DNA of 64,000 nucleotides from Tateyamaria sp. ANG-S1 (GTDB lineage Bacteria; Pseudomonadota; Alphaproteobacteria; Rhodobacterales; Rhodobacteraceae). The first letter of the stretch is position 1; each line of letters opens with the position of its first letter. Below, in pieces: positions 56,842-64,000 of the stretch. Where the stretch lies: positions 310,001 to 374,000 of the forward strand of contig NZ_JWLL01000005.1 in assembly GCF_000814025.1 (NCBI RefSeq), given 5' to 3'. The translations under genes were made by a program, and so were the position numbers. The notes beneath the pieces are model-generated. The model was not told where the DNA came from. It did not search any database and saw nothing but the letters and a program-made list of their open reading frames with translations.

Positions 56842-57735
56842 ATGGCGAACAATGACAAGAAACGAGGGCTGGGCCGGGGTCTCTCTGCTCTCATGGCGGA
56901 TGTGAACGAGCCAGCGCCGCAAGCTGCCTCCGCAGGCGGGGCTGGCGAACAGCAGATTCCGATCGAAAAGATAAAGCCGAACCCGAACCAGCCGCGCCGC
57001 CAATTTGAAGCTGCTCCATTGGAGGACCTCGTTGCGTCGATCAAGGAAAAGGGAGTCTTACAGCCTTTGATCGTGCGCCCATTGGGCGAAGGATTCGAGA
57101 TCGTCGCCGGTGAACGCCGCTGGCGCGCTGCGCAGCAAGCGCAACTTCACGAACTTCCGGTGCTCGTGCGTGATTTCACGGACACTGAGGTTCTTGAGGT
57201 CGCCATTATTGAAAACATCCAACGCGCTGATCTGAACCCAATGGAAGAGGCTGCGGGCTACCGGCAACTGATGGATCGTTTCGGTCATACCCAAGAGAAG
57301 ATGGCTGAGGCTTTGGGTAAGTCCCGCAGTCACATCGCCAATCTGCTGCGCCTTCTGCAATTGCCAGACTCGATCCAGAGCTTTGTCATGGATGGGGCAC
57401 TAAGTGCGGGCCACGCGCGTGCGTTGATTACTGCGGCCGATCCGCTGGCGCTCGCCAAAACGGTCATTGTCGACGGTTTGTCGGTTCGCGCAACCGAAGC
57501 ACTGGTTAAGAAAGAGGGCGAAGGATCTGGAAACAAGAATTTTACTGGATTGTCTAAGCCCAAGGTCGTTGAAAAGGATGCGGACACCAGAGCGCTGGAA
57601 GATGACTTGTCTGCGGCCACAGGCGTGAAAGTGTCGTTGACGCATAAACCGGATGGTGAGTCCGGTACTTTGACCCTGCAGTACAAGACGTTGGATCAAC
57701 TTGATGATCTGTGTCGTAGGTTGAGCACAAGCTAG
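56842..57735 (+). CDS. parB: Chromosome-partitioning protein ParB
   Basis: CTP-dependent clamp that loads at parS and spreads. The start MANNDKKRGLGRGLSALMAD is 1 bp after the parA stop with GGGGG upstream; 297 residues. The basic N-terminal GLGRGLSAL tail is the ParA-activating segment, followed by NPNQPRRQF, the CTP-binding GERRWRAAQ box, ENIQRADLNPMEEA and an HTH (QEKMAEALGKSRSHIANLLRLL). Its stop TAG shares the palindrome CTAG with the stop of convergent hemW. Confidence 0.97.
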   Translation: MANNDKKRGLGRGLSALMADVNEPAPQAASAGGAGEQQIPIEKIKPNPNQPRRQFEAAPLEDLVASIKEKGVLQPLIVRPLGEGFEIVAGERRWRAAQQAQLHELPVLVRDFTDTEVLEVAIIENIQRADLNPMEEAAGYRQLMDRFGHTQEKMAEALGKSRSHIANLLRLLQLPDSIQSFVMDGALSAGHARALITAADPLALAKTVIVDGLSVRATEALVKKEGEGSGNKNFTGLSKPKVVEKDADTRALEDDLSAATGVKVSLTHKPDGESGTLTLQYKTLDQLDDLCRRLSTS

Positions 57736-58877
57736 TCGGTCAACAGGGATCGAAGAACCCCGTTCAATAGGCTAAACCCTTGATTTGAAACGGATAATCT
57801 TTGATCCGCGACATGGACTAAGCTCATGTCTTTCAGCTCTTGCAGCTTTTCGTGGGGAAGGACGTGACCTGCGATCTTCTCAAATCGCCTTATGTCGATG
57901 CCTTCGACCAGGCGAAGACCCATCATGATGTATTCGACGGATTGGTCAGATTCTGAAAGAGCTTCCCGAGTTTCCCGATTGTCGCCTATGAGCCACGCTG
58001 CTGGCATCCGTTGCTGTTCGGTTGCGATACGGCTGCCGTTTAGGGTCAGACGCCCGTGCGCACCCGGTCCAATTCCTGCGTAGTCTCCATAGCGCCAGTA
58101 GATCAGATTGTGCCGGGATTCCGCGCCATCCTTTGCGTGGTTGGACACTTCGTACCGCGGCATATTGTGGGACGTGCAAACGTCTTGGGTCAGAGCGTAC
58201 ATATCTGCAGACAGATCATCATCCGGCAGTCCGCCCAGCTTCCCCCGTTTGTACCGATCTCCAAAGGCAGTGCCTGGCTCAACCGTAAGTTGGTACAGGG
58301 ACACATGGTCCAGATCGAGTGACAGCGCTTGTTTGAGTTCTGCTTCCCATTGCGCCAGGGATTGATTTTGGCGCCCATACATCAGATCGAAGCTCACGCG
58401 ATCAAATACGGAACGTGCGATGTCGAATGCGGCGAGGCCTTCGGCCGCCGTATGAAGGCGGCCCAAAGCGCGTAAGTCGGAGTCGTCGAGCGCCTGAATA
58501 CCCATCGACACGCGGTTGACGCCAGCCGATCGGAAGGCTGCAAATTTGTCCGCTTCTACGGATGTTGGGTTGGCTTCGAGCGTAACTTCGACGTCATTGG
58601 CCATCGGCCATGTCCTTGCTGCGGTGTTCAACACAGCCTCGACCGTTGATGGTTCCATCAGACTTGGCGTGCCGCCGCCGAAAAAGATTGAGCGCAAGAC
58701 ACGTCCAGAGGTAAGTGCACCGACGCGCTGAATCTCAGAAACAAACGCGGTACGCCATGCTTCGTGATGGACAGTTCGAGTGACGTGACTGTTGAAGTCG
58801 CAGTAGGGGCATTTGGCGGCACAAAAAGGCCAGTGGATGTACAGTCCAAAACCACCTGCTTCCCAATCCTCAGCCAA
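57732..58877 (-). CDS. hemW: HemW-like radical SAM heme chaperone
   Basis: Radical SAM protein of 381 residues, related to HemN but more likely a heme chaperone (HemW) than coproporphyrinogen oxidase. The 4Fe-4S motif is CAAKCPYC in YIHWPFCAAKCPYCDF, followed by FFGGGTPSLM, VTLEANP, NRVSMGIQALDD and the YQLTVEPGTAF block. Such proteins are often annotated as oxygen-independent coproporphyrinogen III oxidase; the short N-terminus without the extra HemN residues favours HemW. It overlaps rdgB by 8 bases. Confidence 0.92.
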   Translation of the reverse strand: MAEDWEAGGFGLYIHWPFCAAKCPYCDFNSHVTRTVHHEAWRTAFVSEIQRVGALTSGRVLRSIFFGGGTPSLMEPSTVEAVLNTAARTWPMANDVEVTLEANPTSVEADKFAAFRSAGVNRVSMGIQALDDSDLRALGRLHTAAEGLAAFDIARSVFDRVSFDLMYGRQNQSLAQWEAELKQALSLDLDHVSLYQLTVEPGTAFGDRYKRGKLGGLPDDDLSADMYALTQDVCTSHNMPRYEVSNHAKDGAESRHNLIYWRYGDYAGIGPGAHGRLTLNGSRIATEQQRMPAAWLIGDNRETREALSESDQSVEYIMMGLRLVEGIDIRRFEKIAGHVLPHEKLQELKDMSLVHVADQRLSVSNQGFSLLNGVLRSLLTD

Positions 58878-59481
58878 AGCAACCCGCTATCAGTTTCTTA
58901 AAGCTGTCCGCCCGGTGGCTGATCGCATTTTTCTCGTCCGCTGACATTTCGGCAAATGTGCGTTCGTGTCCCAACGGTTGGAACATCGGGTCATATCCAT
59001 GACCCAGCTTTCCGCGCACCGGCCAGACCAACGTGCCTTCGACCGTTCCGGCAAAGATTTCTTCGTGGCCGTCGGGCCAGGCCAGCACAAGCGTTGAACA
59101 GAAACGCGCCGTCCATGGCTGGGCGGCTTTGCGATCCTGTAATTCAGAGTGCGTGCGTGTCATCGCCAACATGAAATCGCGCCCATTCGGCGTTTCGGCC
59201 CAATCGGCGGTGTAGACGCCAGGTGCGCCATCCAGCCCATCCACCTCAATCCCGGAATCATCGGCAAGGGCAGGGAGGCCGGTTGCTTCTACCGCCGCCC
59301 GCGCCTTGATGCGTGCATTGCCGACAAAGGTGGTTTCTGTTTCTTCTGGCTCGCCCAGGTTCATTTCCTTTGCGCCGACCACACTCACACGAAAGGGATG
59401 GAACAATTGCTCCATCTCTTCCAGCTTGCCCGCGTTGTGCGTGGCGACCAGGATGCGATCCTCTTCGAACCGGCGTGTCAT
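58870..59481 (-). CDS. rdgB: RdgB/HAM1 non-canonical purine NTP pyrophosphatase
   Basis: Removes ITP, dITP and XTP from the nucleotide pool. The 203 residues include the N-terminal [61 protein letters not shown] and HRADSFKKL, all in the family order. It overlaps rph by 4 bases and hemW by 8, giving an operon rph-rdgB-hemW. Confidence 0.95.
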   Translation of the reverse strand: MTRRFEEDRILVATHNAGKLEEMEQLFHPFRVSVVGAKEMNLGEPEETETTFVGNARIKARAAVEATGLPALADDSGIEVDGLDGAPGVYTADWAETPNGRDFMLAMTRTHSELQDRKAAQPWTARFCSTLVLAWPDGHEEIFAGTVEGTLVWPVRGKLGHGYDPMFQPLGHERTFAEMSADEKNAISHRADSFKKLIAGCFG

Positions 59482-60191
59482 TCGGCAGCGCTTTGTTGCA
59501 GGGCGATCAGCTCGCCAACGCCCTTGTCCGCCAGATCCATCAGGGCATTCATTTGATCACGCGAGAATGTGGCGCCTTCTGCACTCATCTGCACTTCGAT
59601 CAACTGTTTGTCGCCGGTCATGATGAAATTCCCGTCGACACCCGCGTCGCTGTCTTCGGGGTAGTCGAGGTCCAGCACCGGTTGGCCTGCGTAAATGCCG
59701 CAGCTTACTGCAGCGACGGGAGAGATCAGTGGATCGGTGATGACGTCACCTGCTTTCATCAGCTTGTTCACTGCCAGACGCAGTGCGACCCAGCCACCCG
59801 TGATGGACGCGCAGCGCGTTCCGCCATCGGCTTGCAGCACGTCGCAATCGACGGTGATTTGACGCTCACCCAACGCGACCCGGTCAACACCCGCACGGAG
59901 CGACCGGCCGATCAGACGCTGGATTTCAACTGTCCGCCCGCCTTGTTTGCCTGAGGCTGCCTCGCGCCGCATGCGCGTGTTGGTCGCGCGCGGCAGCATC
60001 CCGTATTCCGCCGTCACCCAACCGAGGCCGGAGCCCTTAATAAATGGCGGCACCCGATCCTCGATCGTTGCGGTACACAGGACATGGGTGTCACCCACTT
60101 TGATCAGTGCCGATCCTTCGGCGTGTTTGGTAAAGCCTGTTTCGATTGAAACAGACCGCATTTCGCTCAGTTCTCGACCGGAGGGGCGCAT
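59478..60191 (-). CDS. rph: Ribonuclease PH
   Basis: Phosphorolytic 3' exoribonuclease that trims tRNA precursors. The start [17 protein letters not shown] at 60191 gives 237 residues, the usual size. [49 protein letters not shown] and the phosphate-binding [19 protein letters not shown] are typical. It is divergent from hrcA with a 99-bp gap, where no CIRCE element is seen. Confidence 0.96.
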   Translation of the reverse strand: MRPSGRELSEMRSVSIETGFTKHAEGSALIKVGDTHVLCTATIEDRVPPFIKGSGLGWVTAEYGMLPRATNTRMRREAASGKQGGRTVEIQRLIGRSLRAGVDRVALGERQITVDCDVLQADGGTRCASITGGWVALRLAVNKLMKAGDVITDPLISPVAAVSCGIYAGQPVLDLDYPEDSDAGVDGNFIMTGDKQLIEVQMSAEGATFSRDQMNALMDLADKGVGELIALQQSAAE

Positions 60192-60254
60192 ATGATGTCC
60201 TTTTGAGTGTGTGCATCGGGGATAGCCTTGCGCCCGGCCCAAGGGCAACCCCGA

Positions 60255-60284
60255 TTGACCTTTGTTTTCTCAGGTCTTTAATAC
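60255..60284 (+). promoter_or_regulatory. Candidate hrcA promoter (leaderless transcript)
   Basis: TTGACC and TAATAC are separated by 18 bases; a normal start point would fall at about 60290-60292, i.e. on the hrcA ATG. No separate ribosome binding site is present. Confidence 0.4.
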
Positions 60285-60290
60285 CTAGGG

Positions 60291-61361
60291 ATGACCGACA
60301 CGCAGAAATTGCTGGACGAGATGAACGACCGCTCGCGCGAGGTGTTTCGGCGGGTGGTCGAGGGGTATCTGAGTTCGGGTGACCCTGTTGGTTCCCGTAC
60401 GCTGACGCGGGATTTCAGTGAAAAGGTCAGCGCAGCTACGATCCGCAACGTGATGCAGGACCTTGAGTTCATGGGCCTGCTTGACAGCCCGCACGTGAGT
60501 GCTGGGCGGATACCGACGCAGCTTGGGTTGCGCATGTTCGTCGATGGCTTGCTGGAAGTTGGCGTGCCTGACGAATCCGATCGCGAAAAGATCGACGCGA
60601 CACTTGGGACCAATGAACGGGATGTCACTGGACTGCTGGATCGTGTCGGATCGGCTTTGTCCGGTGTGACGCAAGGCGCGTCATTGGTGTTGACGCCTAA
60701 ACATGAGGCAGCGATCAAGCATCTGGATTTTGTCCCCTTGGGCCCGGAACAGGCGCTGGTGGTTCTGGTCTTTGCCGATGGGCATGTGGAGAACCGGCTT
60801 TTTCAACCGCCGCCGGGCCAAACGCCGTCGTCCATGCGGGAGGCCGCGAACTTCCTGAACGCCATGATCGAAGGGCGCACGCTGAGCGAAGTGAAAACGA
60901 TCATGCAGCGCGATATTTCCGAACGCCGGCAAGAAATTGATTCGCTTGCTCAAGCGCTTGTCGAAAGCGGTTTGGCGTCTTGGGAGGGTGAAGGAGACAC
61001 GCCCGAGCGGCTGATTGTCCGTGGGCGGTCAAACCTTCTGGCCGAGTCGACCGAAGCTGAGGATCTGGATCGCATTCGGTCCCTTTTTGACGACCTTGAG
61101 CGCAAGCGCGACATTGCCGAATTCCTGGACCTGACCCAGGATGGCGATGGTGTGCGCATTTTTATTGGCTCAGAGAACAAACTTTTCTCACTTTCGGGTT
61201 CCTCTTTGGTTGTTTCCCCATATATGAACGCGGATCGAAAGATTATCGGAGCGGTGGGGGTCATCGGGCCCACCCGGCTTAATTATGGCCGGATCGTTCC
61301 GATTGTGGATTACACAGCCCAGCTGGTCGGGCGGATGCTGACGGACCGCAACGAAAGGTGA
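60291..61361 (+). CDS. hrcA: Heat-inducible transcription repressor HrcA
   Basis: Repressor that binds CIRCE elements before groESL and similar heat-shock genes. The 356 residues carry an N-terminal winged helix (RSREVFRRVVEGYLSSGDPVGSRTLTR) and a GAF-like C-terminal domain. A second ATG at 60321 would also give an HrcA N-terminus. The hrcA-grpE pairing is common; grpE starts 3 bp after its stop. No CIRCE is seen upstream, so autoregulation is not evident here. Confidence 0.95.
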   Translation: MTDTQKLLDEMNDRSREVFRRVVEGYLSSGDPVGSRTLTRDFSEKVSAATIRNVMQDLEFMGLLDSPHVSAGRIPTQLGLRMFVDGLLEVGVPDESDREKIDATLGTNERDVTGLLDRVGSALSGVTQGASLVLTPKHEAAIKHLDFVPLGPEQALVVLVFADGHVENRLFQPPPGQTPSSMREAANFLNAMIEGRTLSEVKTIMQRDISERRQEIDSLAQALVESGLASWEGEGDTPERLIVRGRSNLLAESTEAEDLDRIRSLFDDLERKRDIAEFLDLTQDGDGVRIFIGSENKLFSLSGSSLVVSPYMNADRKIIGAVGVIGPTRLNYGRIVPIVDYTAQLVGRMLTDRNER

Positions 61362-61364
61362 CAC

Positions 61365-61928
61365 ATGGCTGAGCCGAAGAACGACGAATTCCTCGATGAC
61401 ATCGATATGGCCGAGGAAGAAGTCTATGCCGATGAGATGGCGGAAATTGATGATGAGGCGCTGGAACTTGACCAGTTGCGTGCTGAACGGGACGAGTTGA
61501 AAGACCGCTTCATGCGCGCGCTGGCTGATGCCGAGAATGCGCGTAAGCGGTCTGAGAAAGACCGTCGCGAGGCGGAGAATTATGGCGGCTCCAAGCTGGC
61601 CCGTGACATGCTGCCCGTCTATGACAACATGAAACGCGCACTCGAATCCGCGACGGATGAACAGCGTGAGATCTCGGCTGCATTGCTGGAAGGTGTCGAG
61701 CTGACGATGCGCGAACTGCTGAACGTGTTCAAGAAACACGGGATCGAGCGGATTTCGCCGGAAGTTGGTGACACCTTTGATCCCCAGCACCACCAGGCCA
61801 TGTTTGAGGCACCTGTACCTGGAACCAAGGCAGGCGAGATCATTCAGGTGTCTGCCGAAGGATTTATGCTGCACGATCGCTTGCTGCGTCCCGCTCAGGT
61901 TGGCGTGTCATCAACACCTGCAAGCTAG
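61365..61928 (+). CDS. grpE: GrpE nucleotide exchange factor
   Basis: Exchange factor for DnaK. 187 residues with an acidic N-terminus, a long helix (ALELDQLRAERDELKDRFMRALADAENARKR), and the conserved beta domain PEVGDTFDPQHHQAMFEAPVPG ending LRPAQVGVSS. It is 3 bp behind hrcA with GAAAGG as binding site, and is followed by a hairpin terminator overlapping the mutS stop. dnaK is not in the window. Confidence 0.96.
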   Translation: MAEPKNDEFLDDIDMAEEEVYADEMAEIDDEALELDQLRAERDELKDRFMRALADAENARKRSEKDRREAENYGGSKLARDMLPVYDNMKRALESATDEQREISAALLEGVELTMRELLNVFKKHGIERISPEVGDTFDPQHHQAMFEAPVPGTKAGEIIQVSAEGFMLHDRLLRPAQVGVSSTPAS

Positions 61929-61958
61929 GGCTTTTGAATATCTGAAGAACAATGAAGG

Positions 61959-61984
61959 CGCGGTCAGGATTTGACCGCGTCTTT
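61959..61984 (+). terminator. Terminator between grpE and mutS
   Basis: CGCGGTCA and TGACCGCG form an 8-bp stem around GGATT with a weak TCTTT tail. The stem overlaps the mutS stop codon, so the two convergent genes share it. Confidence 0.6.
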
Positions 61985-64000
61985 CAGTTTGTAGATCAGA
62001 TCGAGCGCCTCGCGAGGCGTGAGTTCGTCGGGATGGATCGACTCAACCATCTCTAACACGGGCGATTTTTCGATTTTCACCGGTTGCGGCGGTGGTGCCG
62101 CCGAGAATAGCGGCAGATCATCGATCAGCGTCTTTTGTGTGGCGCCGCCTTCGCGCTCGCCGGATTCCAATGCGTCCAGTACGACCCGCGCGCGGGCAAT
62201 AACCGCGGGTGGTAGGCCCGCCAATTGCGCCACTTGCACGCCATAGGATCGGTCCGCTGCGCCGCGTTTGACCTCGTGGAGGAAAATGACCTCGCCATCC
62301 CATTCCTTGACCGACACAGTGGCGTTTTCCACTCCGTCCAACTTGCCTGCCAGCGCCGTCATCTCGTGATAATGCGTGGCAAAAAGCGCGCGGGACTTGT
62401 TCACATCATGCAGGTGTTCAAGCGTGGCCCAGGCGATGGACAGTCCGTCATAGGTTGCCGTGCCGCGCCCGATTTCGTCGAGGATCACCAGCGCGCGATC
62501 ATCGGCCTGGTTAAGAATGGCCGCCGTCTCGACCATTTCGACCATAAAGGTCGACCGTCCGCGTGCCAGATCGTCGGACGCACCAACACGGCTAAAAATC
62601 TGGCTGACGAGCCCGATATGCGCTGACTGTGCGGGAACGAAACTGCCCATTTGCGCGAGGATTGCGATGAGCGCGTTCTGACGCAGGAAGGTCGACTTAC
62701 CCGACATGTTCGGCCCTGTCAGAAGCCAAACCGCCGCACCATCTTCTGCGTTCAGTTCGCAATCATTGGCAATGAAAGGTGAACCACCTTGCTTGGATAG
62801 TGCGTGTTCAACAACAGGATGCCGGCCGCCTGCAATTTCAAATGTGCGAGACGTATCGAGGTTGGGTTTGGTCCAATTCTGGGCCGTAGCCAGCGTGGCC
62901 AAGCCGGTGGCCAGATCAATCTCGGCCAAGGCATTTGCCGTTTGACTGATCTGGGCTGCGTTGTCCAAAACTAGCGTTTTCAGGCTTTCATAGAGACGCT
63001 TTTCGATTTCAAGCGCCCTGCCACCAGCATTCAGGATGCGCGTTTCCAGGTCTGACAGTTCCACGGTCGTGAACCTAATCTGATTGGCCGTCGTCTGCCG
63101 GTGAATAAAGGTTTCGTTCAGCGGCGCGGACATCATCTTGTCCGCATGGGTCGCTGTGACTTCGATGAAGTAGCCGAGCACATTGTTGTGCTTGATCTTT
63201 AAGGATTGAACGCCGGCTTGGGCGGCGTAGTCCTGTTGCATCTTGGCGATGACTGATCGCCCCTCGTCCCGCAATTGCCGCGCTTCGTCCAAGTCGGCAT
63301 CGCATCCGGTCGCGATGAACCCGCCATCGCGTGCGAGCAGTGGCGGATCGGCAACCAGATCATTTTCCAAACGCTCAATGAGGTCTGCATGTCCGGCGAG
63401 ATCCCGGTAAGCACGCACCAGCAATTCAGGCAAATCGTCAGGTTGCGTGTCGAACAGCGCCTGTGCTTGACCCAATCCGTTGCGCAAAGCGGCCAGATCA
63501 CGCGGCCCGCCCCGATCGAGAGACAGCCGTGACAATGCGCGATCCATATCCGGGACACGTTTGAGTGCCTCTCGGATAGCGCGTGCAAATTCAGCGTTCT
63601 CGGTGCTGTAATCTACGGCATTCAAACGATCTGAAACCGTCTCTAACACGCGCGAAGGCGAGGAAAGCCGCCGTTCCAGCAGCCTTGCACCTGCTGCGGT
63701 GACGGTCTGGTCGATCACTGACAGAAGCGATCCGTTGCGCCCACCTGACAGCGCGGATGTCAGTTCAAGATTGCGGCGCGTGGCGGCATCGATCTGCACG
63801 GTGCGCGCTTGAACCTCCTGCCGAGGTGGGCGGAGGAGGGGCAGTTTGCCCTTTTGCGTGATCTTAAGATACTCGACCAGCGCACCCATGGCGCCAACCT
63901 CGGCCCGTGAAAACGTACCGAACGCGTCGAGTGTTTGCACATTGAACAGCGTCCCAACGCGGTCGGCACCCGCAGTGCTGTCGAACGCCGCGCCTCCAAG
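61964..64000 (-). CDS. mutS: DNA mismatch repair protein MutS (5' part outside window)
   Basis: Mismatch recognition ATPase. The open frame continues to the last base of the window, reading LGGAAFDSTAGADRVGTLFN upstream of the first possible internal start, so the N-terminal mismatch-binding domain (about 200 or more residues with the Phe-x-Glu motif) lies beyond the edge. About 678 residues are visible. Walker A is GPNMSGKSTFLRQNA, the ABC signature region STFMVEMVETA, Walker B ALVILDEIGRGTATYDGLSIAW and the H-loop ATHYHEMT. It is a genuine gene cut by the window boundary, not a truncation. Confidence 0.97.
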   Translation of the reverse strand, partial: LGGAAFDSTAGADRVGTLFNVQTLDAFGTFSRAEVGAMGALVEYLKITQKGKLPLLRPPRQEVQARTVQIDAATRRNLELTSALSGGRNGSLLSVIDQTVTAAGARLLERRLSSPSRVLETVSDRLNAVDYSTENAEFARAIREALKRVPDMDRALSRLSLDRGGPRDLAALRNGLGQAQALFDTQPDDLPELLVRAYRDLAGHADLIERLENDLVADPPLLARDGGFIATGCDADLDEARQLRDEGRSVIAKMQQDYAAQAGVQSLKIKHNNVLGYFIEVTATHADKMMSAPLNETFIHRQTTANQIRFTTVELSDLETRILNAGGRALEIEKRLYESLKTLVLDNAAQISQTANALAEIDLATGLATLATAQNWTKPNLDTSRTFEIAGGRHPVVEHALSKQGGSPFIANDCELNAEDGAAVWLLTGPNMSGKSTFLRQNALIAILAQMGSFVPAQSAHIGLVSQIFSRVGASDDLARGRSTFMVEMVETAAILNQADDRALVILDEIGRGTATYDGLSIAWATLEHLHDVNKSRALFATHYHEMTALAGKLDGVENATVSVKEWDGEVIFLHEVKRGAADRSYGVQVAQLAGLPPAVIARARVVLDALESGEREGGATQKTLIDDLPLFSAAPPPQPVKIEKSPVLEMVESIHPDELTPREALDLIYKLKDAVKS

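Noticed and set aside
60192-60290. CIRCE element (TTAGCACTC-N9-GAGTGCTAA) upstream of hrcA
   Set aside because: No such inverted repeat is present in the 99-bp intergenic region.

Overview
The window is GC-rich core chromosome of an alphaproteobacterium, almost certainly a Rhodobacteraceae member of the Roseobacter type. Evidence is the RegB/RegA/SenC redox cluster, a DivL-type PAS protein in front of tsaE-amgK-murU-addB-addA-trxA, hemD next to mitofilin-like Mic60 and HemY, and Rhodobacteraceae-style families throughout. The genus cannot be named from the sequence. I see no rRNA, tRNA, IS element, prophage or CRISPR array. Genes are tightly packed, many with 4- or 8-base stop/start overlaps.

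Layout. 0-3.2 kb: ubiE(-), mutM, an enoyl-CoA hydratase, a tiny conserved-looking gene(-), rpsT. 3.6-10 kb: the replication block dnaA-dnaN-recF-gyrB. 10-12.5 kb: an iodotyrosine-deiodinase-like nitroreductase, small unknown genes and a candidate orphan small RNA. 12.5-15.3 kb(-): tsaD-gpsA-yciI-EVE. 15.3-18.8 kb: hemD-mic60-hemY. 19-25 kb: a polysaccharide-export lipoprotein, ahcY(-), an HD hydrolase with a GNAT enzyme, a glycosyltransferase-like gene(-) and an exported proline-tailed protein(-). 25.5-28.2 kb: regA(-), senC(-), regB. 28.3-38.6 kb: divL, tsaE, amgK, murU, addB, addA, trxA. 38.7-42.7 kb: a capsule-type gene(-) and hslV-AKR-hslU. 42.7-47.2 kb: a lipoprotein hydrolase, tim44-mltA-smr(-), fxsA, secB. 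47.3-50 kb(-): maf-aroE-coaE-dnaQ. 50.0-50.4 kb: likely chromosomal origin. 50.4-57.7 kb: hemJ, rho, mnmE, mnmG, rsmG, parA, parB. 57.7-64 kb: hemW, rdgB, rph (all -), hrcA-grpE, and mutS(-), which runs off the right edge.

How it fits together. The AT-rich gap at 50.0-50.4 kb carries one perfect DnaA box and several near matches, and transcription diverges from it on both sides. Two perfect parS sites lie 3.4 and 5.3 kb to the right, just before parA-parB, so the window holds both the initiation and the segregation parts of the chromosome. dnaA itself lies about 46 kb to the left. The PAS protein DivL is preceded by a full CtrA box, while the putative origin has no TTAA half-site at all; this fits a CtrA pathway used for something other than blocking replication. 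RegB/RegA/SenC form a redox-responsive set around a divergent promoter containing a perfect palindrome. AmgK and MurU form the anhydromuropeptide recycling route, and AddAB repairs double-strand breaks.

I did not find an obviously new defence or mobile system. The best leads are the origin/parS architecture, the CtrA box before a kinase-less DivL, the deiodinase-like enzyme with its complete substrate triad, a possible orphan sRNA near 12.0 kb, a palindrome between senC and regB, 11-bp phased repeats near 25.3 kb, and a dispersed hairpin repeat that also supplies the recF ribosome binding site.
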